DNA of 49,404 nucleotides from Rhabdochromatium marinum (GCF_016583795.1 NZ_NRRS01000026.1:1-49404), one strand, 5' to 3'; positions 1 to 8,664 are shown, numbered from the stretch's first letter. Notes: generated by a model not told the origin, from the letters alone. Translations and numbers: made by a program.

Positions 1-717
1 GGCGCAACGCAAGTACCGCTAGAGATCGAGCACATCCACCCCAGGAGCCGGGGCGGATCGGATCGGATCTCGAACCTGACGCTTGCCTGCCGACCCTGCA
101 ATCAGCGCAAGGGCCGTCAGCCCATCGAAACCTTTCTGGCCCGCGCTCCTGAGCGGCTCGCGCGGATCAAGGCGCAAGCCAAAGCGCCGCTCAAGGACGC
201 CGCTGCTGTTAATACCACGCGCTGGGCGCTGTTCCAGGCGCTGACGGCCACGGGGCTTCCTGTTGAGACCGTCTCGGGCGGGCGCACGAAATACAACCGA
301 ACGCGCCTAGATATCCCCAAGACCCATGCCCTTGATGCCGTCTGCGTCGGCACCGTCGATCAGGTGCAGGACTGGAATCGCCCGGTGCTGGCGATCAAGG
401 CCACCGGACGCGGCACCTACAGCCGCACGCGCACCTTCAACAACGGTTTTCCGCGCGGCTATCTCGTCCGCCATAAGCGCCTCTACGGTTTCCAGACTGG
501 CGATTGGGTGCGCGCCGAGGTGCCCAAGGGCAAACAGGCAGGCGTGCATGTCGGGCGTGTGGCGATGCGCCGAACCGGATCCTTTAACATCCAAACCCCC
601 GGTGGAACCGTTCAGGGGATTTCACACCGCTATTGCCAGGTGCTGCAACGCGCCGATGGCTATGGCTACGCTTTTCAACCGAAACCGACAATGGAGGAAG
701 CGAGACGGGCCGCCTGA
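1..717 (+). CDS. iscB: IscB-type RNA-guided nuclease, C-terminal part
   Basis: Open from the first base of the window to a TGA at 715-717 (238 codons visible); the N-terminus lies outside. Near the start is an HNH nuclease core ([14 protein letters not shown], then two cysteines in CRPCNQRKG), followed by a RuvC-III-like segment ([11 protein letters not shown], positions ~322-354). The C-terminal part ([17 protein letters not shown], then [20 protein letters not shown]) is the tail I associate with IscB proteins, the transposon-encoded relatives of Cas9 that cut DNA with an omega-RNA guide. Its omega-RNA would normally lie upstream of the gene and so cannot be seen here. Completeness of the nuclease cannot be judged. 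A transposon-end hairpin follows the stop codon, which supports the assignment. A generic HNH endonuclease is the less likely alternative. Confidence 0.85.
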   Translation, partial: GATQVPLEIEHIHPRSRGGSDRISNLTLACRPCNQRKGRQPIETFLARAPERLARIKAQAKAPLKDAAAVNTTRWALFQALTATGLPVETVSGGRTKYNRTRLDIPKTHALDAVCVGTVDQVQDWNRPVLAIKATGRGTYSRTRTFNNGFPRGYLVRHKRLYGFQTGDWVRAEVPKGKQAGVHVGRVAMRRTGSFNIQTPGGTVQGISHRYCQVLQRADGYGYAFQPKPTMEEARRAA

Positions 718-744
718 CCGCGCTGCGCGCGGTGCGCTATCCCT

Positions 745-764
745 CCCCGCCCTGAAGGACGGGG
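745..764 (+). repeat. Right-end hairpin of the IscB element
   Basis: CCCCGCCC-TGAA-GGACGGGG forms an eight-position stem with one C-A mismatch and a four-base loop. It sits 28 bp after the iscB stop codon and is followed by TTTCTCGCGC. Subterminal hairpins of this form are recognised by TnpA-type Y1 transposases in single-stranded DNA. It could also act as a transcription terminator, as a short T run (three Ts) follows. Confidence 0.7.
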
Positions 765-781
765 TTTCTCGCGCAAGACTG

Positions 782-1360
782 ATGAGTATTCACCAAGCAC
801 CCATGCCTCTGTGCCAGAGCCAGTTCTCGCAATTACTAATCATCGACGCCCAGGAACGCCTGGCCGCTGCCATGGATCAGCACCTGCGGGCAGAAGCGGA
901 AGGCAATATCAACCGACTGATTCAGGCGGCGAAAATTCTCGACATCCCGGTGATCGCCACCGAGCACAACCCTGCCGGCCTAGGCAAAACCATTGAGGGG
1001 ATCCGCGAGCATCTGCCCACCGAAGTGGTCGCGACCGAAAAAACCTGTTTCTCCTGTTGCACTGCCAGCGGTTTTGAGCGCAATCTGACCAGCGAGCCAC
1101 AGCGCAAACAAGTGGTTCTGGTCGGGATGGAAGCCCATATTTGCATCGTGCAGACCGCCTCCGGCTTGCAGCGCTGGGGCTATCAGGTGTTCGTCGCTGC
1201 CGATGCCATCTGTTCGCGCCACACCCATCATCGCGACAATGCGCTTGAGCGCATGCGCCACTGCGGCATCCATGTCACCAATGCAGAATCCGTCGCCTTC
1301 GAGTGGCTGGGCGACTCCAACCACGAACGCTTCCGCCCGGTGTGGCAGTTGTTCAAATAG
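782..1360 (+). CDS. Isochorismatase-family cysteine hydrolase
   Basis: A 192-aa protein of the isochorismatase-like hydrolase fold. The catalytic triad expected for the family is visible: Asp22 (LLIIDAQE), Lys87 (TEKTCFSC) and Cys121 (GMEAHICIVQTA). Members hydrolyse C-N or C-O bonds in small molecules (nicotinamide, N-carbamoyl compounds, isochorismate), and the substrate cannot be named from sequence. Short stand-alone proteins like this one are usually cytoplasmic. I chose ATG 782; ATG 803 (MPLCQSQF) is a plausible alternative, and neither has a strong ribosome binding site. The frame is open much further upstream, but that extension runs antiphase through iscB and the transposon end and is not real. 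The IscB element ends within ~10 bp of the start, so insertion may have replaced the native promoter or leader. Convergent with waaA. Confidence 0.85.
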   Translation: MSIHQAPMPLCQSQFSQLLIIDAQERLAAAMDQHLRAEAEGNINRLIQAAKILDIPVIATEHNPAGLGKTIEGIREHLPTEVVATEKTCFSCCTASGFERNLTSEPQRKQVVLVGMEAHICIVQTASGLQRWGYQVFVAADAICSRHTHHRDNALERMRHCGIHVTNAESVAFEWLGDSNHERFRPVWQLFK

Positions 1361-1419
1361 GTCGGACCAACTCAGGAAATCCCAGCACTCACACGCCCAG
1401 TTGTGATCAATAGCAGTAC

Positions 1420-2694
1420 TCAGTACAGCTGATCCAAATAGCGGTCAATCAGCGCCAGTAGGCGCTCCAGCGCACCGCGATTGGCTGCAACCGTTTGGCG
1501 TCCGTTCTCGCCGATACGCGCCCGCTCGGCGGCATCCGTCAGCCAGCGATACAGGCTGTCGGTCAGTTCATCGACCGACTGAATTTGCACCGCCGCCTGC
1601 TGCTCAATCAGCAGGCGGGTGACTTCCTGAAAATTAAACACATGCGGTCCGACAATGACCGGCACCCCAACGGCGGCGGCCTCAAGCAGGTTGTGCCCGC
1701 CAGTCGGGACCAAGCTACCGCCGACAAAGGCCGCATCGGCAGCAGCGATAAAACTCACTAGCTCGCCCATGGTGTCACCAAGATAAACGTTCGTTTGAGC
1801 CTTGCACGGCTGGCCATCGCTGCGGCGCGCGAGGCAAAAGCCGCGCCGGCGCACCTGTGCGGCCACCCGATCAAAGCGGTCCGGATGCCGCGGTACCAGC
1901 ACCAGGAGAACCGAGGGCAGACGTTCCAGCAGTCGTGCGTGGGCTTGCAGCAGGGGGTCTTCCTCGCCCTCATGGGTACTGGCTGCCACCCATACCGGAC
2001 GATTGCAGCCCCAGATGCGACGCATCACCTCAGCCTGGTCCATCAGGCTGGCGGGTAGCTGGAGATCAAATTTCATGCTGCCAATTACCGTCACTCGCTC
2101 AGCAGCAACGCCCAAGTCAATAAAGCGCTGCGCATCAGCCTGGGTTTGCGCGGCGATCAACGTCAGGCGCCCCATGCTTTGGCGCGTCAACGGCTGCGCC
2201 CGCCGATAGCCACGCGCGGAACGCTGCGACAGCCGGGCATTGACCAGCAGCACCGGTCGCTGGCGCCGCTCACACTCAGCCAGCATGTTGGGCCAGATTT
2301 CCGTCTCCATCACAATGACAAGCTGTGGCGCGAGCCGGTCGAGAAACCGCCGCACCACGGGGGTGAGATCAAAGGGGCTGTAAAGATGCATGACCCGCTC
2401 ACCGAAGAGTTCGCTGAGGCGGCGTGCACCGGTGGGCGTGGTGGTGGTAACCAGGATGCGCTCATCCGGGTTGCGCAGCAGCAGATGGCGAATCATCGGC
2501 TGCGCGGCCTGCACCTCGCCAACCGAGACGGCATGCACCCAGATGGTGACTGGCTGCAGCGACGTGGCATAGAAACCAAAGCGCTCCCGCCAGCGTTCGC
2601 GATAGGCGGGCGCATAGCGACTGCGCCACAGCAGGCGCAGCAACACCCCCGGCAGCAACAGATACAGCAGTAGCGAATAGAGTCCCCGTCTCAT
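1420..2694 (-). CDS. waaA: 3-deoxy-D-manno-octulosonic acid (Kdo) transferase
   Basis: A 424-aa inner-membrane-associated GT30 glycosyltransferase that adds Kdo from CMP-Kdo to the lipid A precursor, the first step of LPS core assembly. Features seen: an N-terminal hydrophobic anchor (LYSLLLYLLLPGVLLRLLW), the WVHAVSVGEVQAA segment carrying the family's catalytic glutamate, VIVMETEIWPNM, and a C-terminal donor-binding half with GGSLVPTGGHNLLEAAAVG. Length is typical for the family. It is the last gene of a minus-strand operon; its ATG overlaps the stop of the deacetylase by 4 bp (ATGA), implying translational coupling. Whether it adds one, two or more Kdo residues cannot be told. Confidence 0.95.
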   Translation of the reverse strand: MRRGLYSLLLYLLLPGVLLRLLWRSRYAPAYRERWRERFGFYATSLQPVTIWVHAVSVGEVQAAQPMIRHLLLRNPDERILVTTTTPTGARRLSELFGERVMHLYSPFDLTPVVRRFLDRLAPQLVIVMETEIWPNMLAECERRQRPVLLVNARLSQRSARGYRRAQPLTRQSMGRLTLIAAQTQADAQRFIDLGVAAERVTVIGSMKFDLQLPASLMDQAEVMRRIWGCNRPVWVAASTHEGEEDPLLQAHARLLERLPSVLLVLVPRHPDRFDRVAAQVRRRGFCLARRSDGQPCKAQTNVYLGDTMGELVSFIAAADAAFVGGSLVPTGGHNLLEAAAVGVPVIVGPHVFNFQEVTRLLIEQQAAVQIQSVDELTDSLYRWLTDAAERARIGENGRQTVAANRGALERLLALIDRYLDQLY

Positions 2695-3557
2695 GCTGCG
2701 CTGTTCTCCACAACGCTGGGAAGTTCATTCCGGCGCGCGCGCCAGGCCTGCAAGGCGGGCTTGGGCGCATGCTTGACCAGCAACTTCCAGCTATAGCCAA
2801 GCAGATTATCGCCATAGGATATGGCTTTGCGCGGCAGCAGCAGCGGATGATCAGCCGCTGTGGCGGCCCCGCGCAGACAGGTGGTTGCGCTGCGATAACC
2901 CGCGTGTGCCGCCAGCCTGAGCGTAGCGGTGTTAAAGCTGCCAAAGGGATAACACAAGTCAAGCACGGGCTCGCCGAGAATATCCTGCAAGCGCGCGCGA
3001 CTGTCCGTCAGTTCAGCGCGCTGCGCCTCGGGCGACAGCTCAGCAAGGCGTGCATGGGTACAGCTGTGCGACCCCAGGCTGATACCGGCCTGGTGCAGCG
3101 AGCGCAGTTCGGCACCACTCATTAAACGCGGGGTCGCGCGATCAGGCTGAGGATCGCGCCAGCGCATGGGTTGTCCGAGCCAGTCGCTGATGGCATAAAC
3201 CGTTGCCGGGTAGCCATAATCAGCGAGCACGGGCGCGGCATAGTCGAGAAAGTTCGCATAGGCATCATCAAAGGTGAGCACCAGGGCGCGCACCGGTATC
3301 GGGCTGACACCCGCCAGGCACCGCAGGGCCTGCTCCAGACTCAACACCTGAAAAGCCCCGGCGCGCAGCAGCGCCATCTGACGGGCAAAGCGGCGATGAT
3401 CGCAATAATTGGCCCGATGCGCACGCATGGGGGCAAAGCGTCCGACCTGATGATACATCAGGATGGACAGCTGCCCGGCTGACTGACGCCGGCCTTTCTC
3501 GATCGTCCGCTCTGTTGTTGTCATGAGATTGTCGCTATGAGTAGGCTGCGGGATCAC
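2691..3557 (-). CDS. Polysaccharide deacetylase (NodB-fold, CE4) family protein
   Basis: A 288-aa protein with the CE4/NodB motifs in order: LSILMYHQVG near the N-terminus, the metal/catalytic motif LTFDDAY, SHSCTHARL (the two-histidine metal motif) and CYPFGSF. Family members remove N-acetyl or related groups from amino-sugar polymers, using a divalent metal. No clear signal peptide is present, so it may act on a lipid-linked or cytoplasmic precursor. It sits between waaA and a glycosyltransferase with 4-bp overlaps on both sides, so a role in modifying an LPS core or O-antigen sugar is the natural inference. The C-terminal ~60 residues contain no known motif to me. The start at 3557 is chosen because it overlaps the preceding stop; an internal ATG (MTTTERT) is possible. 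Confidence 0.85.
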   Translation of the reverse strand: MIPQPTHSDNLMTTTERTIEKGRRQSAGQLSILMYHQVGRFAPMRAHRANYCDHRRFARQMALLRAGAFQVLSLEQALRCLAGVSPIPVRALVLTFDDAYANFLDYAAPVLADYGYPATVYAISDWLGQPMRWRDPQPDRATPRLMSGAELRSLHQAGISLGSHSCTHARLAELSPEAQRAELTDSRARLQDILGEPVLDLCYPFGSFNTATLRLAAHAGYRSATTCLRGAATAADHPLLLPRKAISYGDNLLGYSWKLLVKHAPKPALQAWRARRNELPSVVENSAA

Positions 3558-4678
3558 GTCGGTGAGTGATCAATGAGCATGCGGTACAGCTCGCGATACT
3601 GGCGCATAATCACCGTACGACTGAACTCGGCGGCCACCCGCTGCGCGCCTGCTCGCACCAGATGCTCACGCAGCCGGGCATCGCTGAGCAGGTGCTGAAT
3701 GCCTGCCGCGAGCGCCGGTGCATCGGCACAGGGCACGGTCAGCGCGTCCTCGCCAGGACGCAGTAGCTCGCGCGCACCGCGAAACTGCGCACTCAGCAAG
3801 GGACGTTGCCAGGACCAGGCTTCTAGAATGACATTGCCCAGGGTTTCCTGTTCGAGGGATGGAAACACCACCAGATCCGCCAGTTGCAGATAGAGCCCCG
3901 GATCTGACTGCCAACCACACCAGCGCAGACGCTCCATCAGGCCGGTCTCCAGTGCCTGTTGCTGCAACTTCGCACGCAGCGGACCATCTCCCAGCAGCAA
4001 CAGCACCCAAGGTCGTTGTTCGATCTGCGCCGGCAGGCGGCTCAGCGCCTGCAGCAGATAGTGATGCCCCTTGACCGGCACCAAACGGCCCAAAGCCACC
4101 AGCACCCAGGCCTCACCCAGTTCCAGCTGCTGACGCAGCGCAGTGATGGCCGTGGGCGGATGCGGCTGCGCCGGTGCGGCGAAATTATAGATGTGATGCA
4201 CCCGAGCGGCGGGCAGCCCCTGGGCGATCATCCAGTCACACAGCCCCCGGGTGTTGCCAATCCAGGCCTGCGCATGGCGATAGGGTGCCAGCTTGTAGTA
4301 ACCGCCGAGCCGGGCAATCTGCACCGGGCCGGCGTTCCCTACCGGGCTGAGTCGGGTCAGGCGCGTCGCCCGCCCCATATAGGTTTGCACAATCTCAGGG
4401 CAGTGTTGACGCACCTGGCGGCGAATAGCCGCGCGCGACAGCGGATCCCAGACGCTCAAAAACGGCAACCGCTCGACCGGCAAGCCGCCATAGTCCAGGG
4501 TTTCCAGCGCACTGCCACGTCGCACGCCCAGCACCGCCGGCGCTGACTCAACCGCCAGCGCGCGGGCAAAGCGCTGAAACCAGTGCTCGGCACCGCCCAG
4601 CGCCTGGCTGCCAATCAGTTGCAGACTGCTCGGCCAGTCCATCGCCCCATCCACTGGCTGCTCCTCTGGCTCACCCAT
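3554..4678 (-). CDS. Glycosyltransferase family 4 (LPS core)
   Basis: A 374-aa GT4, GT-B fold enzyme, predicted to add a sugar from a nucleotide-sugar donor to the growing LPS core. Visible are an N-terminal GGAEHWFQRFARAL (acceptor-side loop common in GT4), VALGRLVPVKGHHYLLQAL in the central donor-domain start, and the donor-binding E-x7-E region (FPSLEQETLGNVILEAWSWQRP). The frame is open to 4849, but that would overlap the upstream gene by ~180 bp. ATG 4678 is preferred because it lies in an ATGGGTGA overlap with the upstream stop and has GGAGG about 8 bases ahead. Donor and acceptor are unknown. Confidence 0.88.
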   Translation of the reverse strand: MGEPEEQPVDGAMDWPSSLQLIGSQALGGAEHWFQRFARALAVESAPAVLGVRRGSALETLDYGGLPVERLPFLSVWDPLSRAAIRRQVRQHCPEIVQTYMGRATRLTRLSPVGNAGPVQIARLGGYYKLAPYRHAQAWIGNTRGLCDWMIAQGLPAARVHHIYNFAAPAQPHPPTAITALRQQLELGEAWVLVALGRLVPVKGHHYLLQALSRLPAQIEQRPWVLLLLGDGPLRAKLQQQALETGLMERLRWCGWQSDPGLYLQLADLVVFPSLEQETLGNVILEAWSWQRPLLSAQFRGARELLRPGEDALTVPCADAPALAAGIQHLLSDARLREHLVRAGAQRVAAEFSRTVIMRQYRELYRMLIDHSPT

Positions 4679-5801
4679 ACCTGCCTCCATTCGTCGCTCT
4701 GCAAGCATCCCTGAGCACTTCGCGATAGACTGCCAGATTGCCCTCCACCATGGCATCCAGGGAAAACTCGGCGCGCATCCGCGCCTGTCCGGCTGCGCCA
4801 AGACGCCGCCGCCGTTCGACATCCTCCAGCAAGCCCGCGATGGCGGCACTCAGCGCCGGTGCATCCCCCGGCGGCACCAGCACGCCGGTTTCAGCCTCCA
4901 ACACCGCTTCAGGAATCCCGCCGACGCGACTTGCCACCACCGGCACACCGGCGGCGGCCGCCTGCAACAGTGACACCCCCAGCCCCTCCATGGTCGCCGG
5001 ATGCACCAGCAGATCCAGGCAGGGCAGCAGCCGGTCGAGATCCTCACGAAAGCCAGCCAACCAAACCTGCTGCGTCAGCCCCAGCTCGGCAATCCGCGAG
5101 CGCAGGGCGGCTTCCTCGCGTCCCTGACCGAACAATAGCACCCGCAATTCGGGCCAGCGCGCAACCAGTGCCGGCAGCGCTTCCAACAGCACACGATGGC
5201 CTTTGCGCGCAATCAGTTGCGCCACCACCCCAATCAAGGGTGCGCCCGGGGTCAGCCCCAATGGCGACGCACCCAGAACAGCATCGCGATAGGCCGGATC
5301 ACAGGGACGCGCATAGGCGCTGGTGTCCACCGCACTGCGCACCAGCCGCAGCTTGGACTCCGGCACTCCTTCGGTGCGCAGCACCTCAGCAATACCGGCC
5401 GAGATCGCAATCACCCGATCATGCAGGCGATATTTCGTCGCCACCAGCCAGCGTGGCTCAGGATTATCGACACGCCGCGTATGCACCACCGGCACTCCGG
5501 CCCATCGCCCGGCCAGTCCGCCCATCACATCCGCACCGATTCGGCTGTGCAGATGCACAATATCCGGCTGAGTCCGGACCATCAGCCGACGCAAGCGAGG
5601 AATCAGTAGCAGATCCATATCGCCGTGCATGGGCATCGTGGTGACCTGAGCGACAGACGCCGCCCGAGTCGCCAGAGCGCAGCCGTGCCGACAGGCCAGC
5701 TGATTGTCGATGCCGCACGCCGCCAACCCTTGCAGCAGATAGAGCGCTTGTAGGGCACCGCCATAGAGACGTGCCCCGCCTTCGACATGCAGCACTCTCA
5801 T
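4671..5801 (-). CDS. Glycosyltransferase family 4 (LPS core)
   Basis: A 376-aa GT4 enzyme. The N-terminus (RVLHVEGGARLYGGALQAL) has the glycine-rich acceptor loop, followed by DIVHLHSRIGADVMGGLAG and PVVHTRRVDN. The C-terminal half holds IGVVAQLIARKGHRVLLEAL and the donor-binding HPATMEGLGVSLLQAAAAGVPVVASRVGG. Members transfer hexoses, heptoses or other sugars, and specificity is not readable. It overlaps the upstream GT9 gene by 4 bp and the downstream GT4 by 8 bp, so all three are probably translated from one message as part of LPS core synthesis. Confidence 0.9.
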   Translation of the reverse strand: MRVLHVEGGARLYGGALQALYLLQGLAACGIDNQLACRHGCALATRAASVAQVTTMPMHGDMDLLLIPRLRRLMVRTQPDIVHLHSRIGADVMGGLAGRWAGVPVVHTRRVDNPEPRWLVATKYRLHDRVIAISAGIAEVLRTEGVPESKLRLVRSAVDTSAYARPCDPAYRDAVLGASPLGLTPGAPLIGVVAQLIARKGHRVLLEALPALVARWPELRVLLFGQGREEAALRSRIAELGLTQQVWLAGFREDLDRLLPCLDLLVHPATMEGLGVSLLQAAAAGVPVVASRVGGIPEAVLEAETGVLVPPGDAPALSAAIAGLLEDVERRRRLGAAGQARMRAEFSLDAMVEGNLAVYREVLRDACRATNGGRYG

Positions 5802-6889
5802 GCCGGCCTGCTCACAGCGGCTGACGACTTAACCAGATCACCGGCTGCCGTCAGCACCTGATCGATGTCAATGTCACGCATACAATCGAAGCGTCCCGCA
5901 CAGCTGGGGTGGCGTCGGCAGGGCGAGCAGTCGCGTGCATGGTAGAGCACCCGTGCATTGGCATGCCCAGTCTCCAGATAGGGCCGGGTGGATCCAAACA
6001 GCAGCAGAGTCGGGATGCGCGCCGCAATGCCCATGTGGCTCAGCCCAGTATCCACGCCGATCAGCAGGGAGGCGCGCTCGATCAGAGCCGCAGCCAACAA
6101 CAGACTGGTCTCCCCCACCCAGGCATCCAGTGGCGCCTCGGCCAGCTGCGCGATGCGGGCCGCCGCTGCGCGATCACCCGGCGCCCCGAGCAGCCGCACC
6201 GGCAAGCCCACACCGCCCTGCCCCACCGGCCGACGCAAACGCTGCGCCAGCTCGGCCCAGCGCTCCTCGAACCAATGTTTCTGAGGGCGCGTGGTAAAGG
6301 GACAACAGAGCACAAATCCCTGGGTGAAACCCGCTTGCTGCAGCAGCGGCTCAACATGCCCCCGGGCCTCGGACCCGGGATGCACCCGCATGACGAACTT
6401 GTCCAGCGGCAGACCCAGTGCTTCGGCCAGTGCGCGATATTCGGAACCAATGCGCCGATCATCGCGCCGCGACTGTAGCACCTGCGTCATCAGCAGACGG
6501 CTGCCTTCGCGCGAATCCAGTCCAATGCGTCGCGCCGCTCCGGTGAGTCGCGCCGGAACCGCGCTTTTCAGCAACCCCTGTAAATCCACCACCAGATCAA
6601 AGCGCTCACCCCGCAGTTGCTTGGTCAGTCTGACCAGCTCGCGCCCCAAGGCCACAAAACGCCGCGCTGCGGCCAGTTCGCGCACATGCGCATGTGGCCA
6701 CTCGATCACTGCATCCAGCCCCGGATGATGCGCCAGCAAGGGCGCACAGCCCGGCTGCACCAACCAAGCCAAATACGCCTGTGGATAGGCCGCACGCAGG
6801 GCGTCAATGAGCGCCGAAGCAAACACAATATCGCCAATGGCACTGAGGCGTACCAGCAGGATGCGCTGCGCCGCGCGATCAGCCCGCAT
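5798..6889 (-). CDS. Glycosyltransferase family 9, heptosyltransferase-like
   Basis: A 363-aa protein resembling ADP-heptose:LPS heptosyltransferases (WaaC/WaaF type), which add L-glycero-D-manno-heptose to the inner core on the cytoplasmic face. Seen: ILLVRLSAIGDIVFASALI at the N-terminus (typical GT9 opening), FDLVVDLQGLLKSA, the donor-loop GVDTGLSHMGIAARIPTLLLFGST, and a cysteine-rich tail CSPCRRHPSCAGRFDCM that is common in heptosyltransferases. The frame is open to 6940; ATG 6889 is preferred because it overlaps the O-antigen ligase stop by 11 bp and has AGG just upstream. Which heptose position it serves cannot be decided. Confidence 0.88.
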   Translation of the reverse strand: MRADRAAQRILLVRLSAIGDIVFASALIDALRAAYPQAYLAWLVQPGCAPLLAHHPGLDAVIEWPHAHVRELAAARRFVALGRELVRLTKQLRGERFDLVVDLQGLLKSAVPARLTGAARRIGLDSREGSRLLMTQVLQSRRDDRRIGSEYRALAEALGLPLDKFVMRVHPGSEARGHVEPLLQQAGFTQGFVLCCPFTTRPQKHWFEERWAELAQRLRRPVGQGGVGLPVRLLGAPGDRAAAARIAQLAEAPLDAWVGETSLLLAAALIERASLLIGVDTGLSHMGIAARIPTLLLFGSTRPYLETGHANARVLYHARDCSPCRRHPSCAGRFDCMRDIDIDQVLTAAGDLVKSSAAVSRPA

Positions 6890-8234
6890 TGCCTGCATCT
6901 CCCGCATGTGCATGGCCCGCACTGTCCGCGCTGCCCACATGTTTCGCCCCGGCCACTGGCCCCAAGCGCTGATGCGCCCCCAGCGTGAAACTCAGCGCCG
7001 CACCGGCCAGCAGCGTCCAGAACCCGCGCCAGTCCTGATGCAACAGGCGAAAACTGAACAGACTCCACACCAGCGTCAGCAGAAACAAACAGATCAGCAA
7101 GACAGCCAAGTCATCGCGCAATAAGTGCTGACGCCAGGCCGCCCGCACCCCATGCAACAAAACCGCCACCAGCGCCAGAAAGAGTCCCAGCCCCACCACA
7201 CCCAACTGGACGAGTAGTTCGAGATAGGTATTATGCAAATGCACCAGCACCTGTCCCTGATCAATCAGATCATAGTCTTGCGCATGCGCGGCAATTAAAG
7301 GTTCGGCTGCCCCTGTTCCCCAACCAAACCAGGGTCGTTGCAACCACAGATCCAGCCCCAGCTGTCCCACCCGCCAACGTAACCCAATGGAGGAAACATC
7401 CGTCGGAGCAGCCTGCTGCTGCAAGAGCGCCGCCGCGCTGTCGGCTTCCATGGCCAGGCGATTCACCACCAGTGCGCCATTCAGCCCCACAAACACCAGC
7501 AACAGCAGCCCGGCAACAGCGGCTTGCCGCGTGAAACGTCGTGCGGACCACTTGCACCAGTACGCATACAGTGCCTGACGGCGCAACCAGCCCCCCACCC
7601 CCAGCGCGATCAAAAACGCCAACCAGGCTGAGCGCGACTGGGTAAGCAATAATCCCTGCGCCAGCAGCAGCGCCGCCAGCCCGCGCGCCACCGACCAGAA
7701 GCGTCCCGCCGGCCAGCGCAACAGGAGCACCCCCAGCAGCGCCGCTGCGCTATAGAGTCCAAAGGCAATGGCGGTGAACCCAAAACCCTCCCGCCATGCC
7801 AACCAGGCGCCGGGATTCTCCAGCAGCAACGGCCAGTTCAGCCGCAAGGGCATTCCGATTAGCAACCCCAACAACGCCAGCCCCAATAGCCAGCGCAGCC
7901 GCCGCTCATCAGCACCCAGCGCCAGTGCAAAGGGCAGCACCACCGCCAGTTGCATCCAGTCCCCCACGGCCTCCCAGTCCGTCTGGGCCGTTGCATCATC
8001 CAACCATTGCCCCAGCAGCATCCGGGCGGGACAATAGAGTGCCAGCGCCAGTACCAGTTGCGCAGCCGGATCCCGCCACCAGGTCCAGGATCGGCTGGTC
8101 GGCAGCAACAACAGGAACCCCAGCCACAGCAGCACCAGTGCTGCCGCCAGGGCCGCTGGCACCAGAAACAACGCCAGCGCCAACAAAAACAGGGTTGCCG
8201 CTTGCAGACGCTCGGTCACAGACGCAAAATTCAT
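6879..8234 (-). CDS. O-antigen ligase family membrane protein
   Basis: A 451-aa polytopic inner-membrane protein with about ten to twelve hydrophobic segments. The periplasmic ligase signature is present: LTQSRSAWLAFLIAL, then GWGTGAAEPLIA and HNTYLELLVQLGVVGLG in the large loop region. This is the pattern of the Wzy_C/O-antigen ligase (WaaL) family, which joins polymer carried on undecaprenyl diphosphate to lipid A-core. O-antigen polymerases share the fold, so WaaL versus Wzy is not settled by sequence, although the position at the head of a core operon favours ligase. The C-terminus ends in a small-residue/histidine tail (HAHAGDAGNAG) of no known role. First gene of the minus-strand operon; 35 bp separate its start from the divergent chimeric ORF. 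Confidence 0.85.
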   Translation of the reverse strand: MNFASVTERLQAATLFLLALALFLVPAALAAALVLLWLGFLLLLPTSRSWTWWRDPAAQLVLALALYCPARMLLGQWLDDATAQTDWEAVGDWMQLAVVLPFALALGADERRLRWLLGLALLGLLIGMPLRLNWPLLLENPGAWLAWREGFGFTAIAFGLYSAAALLGVLLLRWPAGRFWSVARGLAALLLAQGLLLTQSRSAWLAFLIALGVGGWLRRQALYAYWCKWSARRFTRQAAVAGLLLLVFVGLNGALVVNRLAMEADSAAALLQQQAAPTDVSSIGLRWRVGQLGLDLWLQRPWFGWGTGAAEPLIAAHAQDYDLIDQGQVLVHLHNTYLELLVQLGVVGLGLFLALVAVLLHGVRAAWRQHLLRDDLAVLLICLFLLTLVWSLFSFRLLHQDWRGFWTLLAGAALSFTLGAHQRLGPVAGAKHVGSADSAGHAHAGDAGNAG

Positions 8235-8269
8235 GAAACAAAGGCCAGAATCGGCGGATAATCACCAGA

Positions 8270-8424
8270 ATGAAGCCCGCATTATCCGCACGACAGACCG
8301 GGGACTCAATGAGTATTCCGCTGTCTGAGCCTCCGGCCCCGCTCACACTGCTTGGTTTTCGCCCCGGAGCCGGCAGTATCCCGCAGGTGATGCTCGATCT
8401 CATTAGATGGCCTGCACCAACAAA
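8270..8424 (+). repeat. Left copy of a direct repeat (glycosyltransferase 5' end)
   Basis: Starts at an ATG and matches the first ~155 bp of the glycosyltransferase gene at 18715. By eye there are about nine mismatches in the first 135 aligned bases, then an extra A at about 8405 shifts the frame, and similarity fades by about 8424. The two copies are in the same orientation and about 10.4 kb apart, flanking the whole chemosensory operon. Confidence 0.85.
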
Positions 8425-8605
8425 TCGCTCATGGCCGCCATCGCCCACGGGGGATTACGCCGCTGCCATCAAACAGGTCTTTCTGCACTATCTCGACAGC
8501 TACTTCAGCCGTCGGGATCTCGCCTCTACAGTGGCATTGTTTGATACTGAGATGTCGGGCTTCGGCACCGACCGGGATGAGACCACCGTCGATGCGTGCA
8601 GCTGA
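8270..8605 (+). pseudogene. Chimeric remnant: GT4 N-terminus fused to NTF2-like domain piece
   Basis: An open frame of 111 codons made of two unrelated parts. Residues 1-45 copy the N-terminus of the GT4 protein encoded at 18715 (LLGFRPGAG, VMLDLI). After a one-base insertion the frame leaves glycosyltransferase sequence. From about 8445 it reads DYAAAIKQVFLHYLDSYFS and TVALFDTEMSGFGTDRDET, which resembles the start of NTF2/SnoaL-like domains found at the N-termini of bacterial sensor proteins; that recognition is from memory and moderate. The frame stops at 8603-8605, overlapping the open frame of the chemoreceptor. Neither part is long enough to fold as a full domain, so I treat it as debris from the event that placed the chemosensory genes here. 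Confidence 0.65.
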
Positions 8606-8664
8606 TCAATACCCTGAGTGGGAGCCGTCCGACGCAAGCCTCCATTACTACCGAGAATTTCGTA

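Larger units (their letters stand above)
1..775 (+). mobile_element. 3' part of an IS200/IS605-type element carrying iscB
   Basis: The segment contains the end of iscB and, directly downstream, a short GC-rich hairpin of the kind found at the right ends of IS200/IS605-group elements. No TnpA transposase is visible, but the left part is outside the window. The right boundary near 775, just after TTTCTCGCGC, is inferred from the usual position of the cleavage site after the hairpin. It has not been fixed by comparison with an empty site. Confidence 0.6.

Noticed and set aside
745-764. Hairpin considered as an ordinary iscB terminator
   Set aside because: Sequence and position match IS200/IS605 right ends better; only a short T run follows. 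Termination may be a side effect.
326-781. Upstream extension of the isochorismatase frame through the IscB gene
   Set aside because: The extension is out of phase with the convincing IscB reading and crosses the transposon end, so it cannot be part of the hydrolase.
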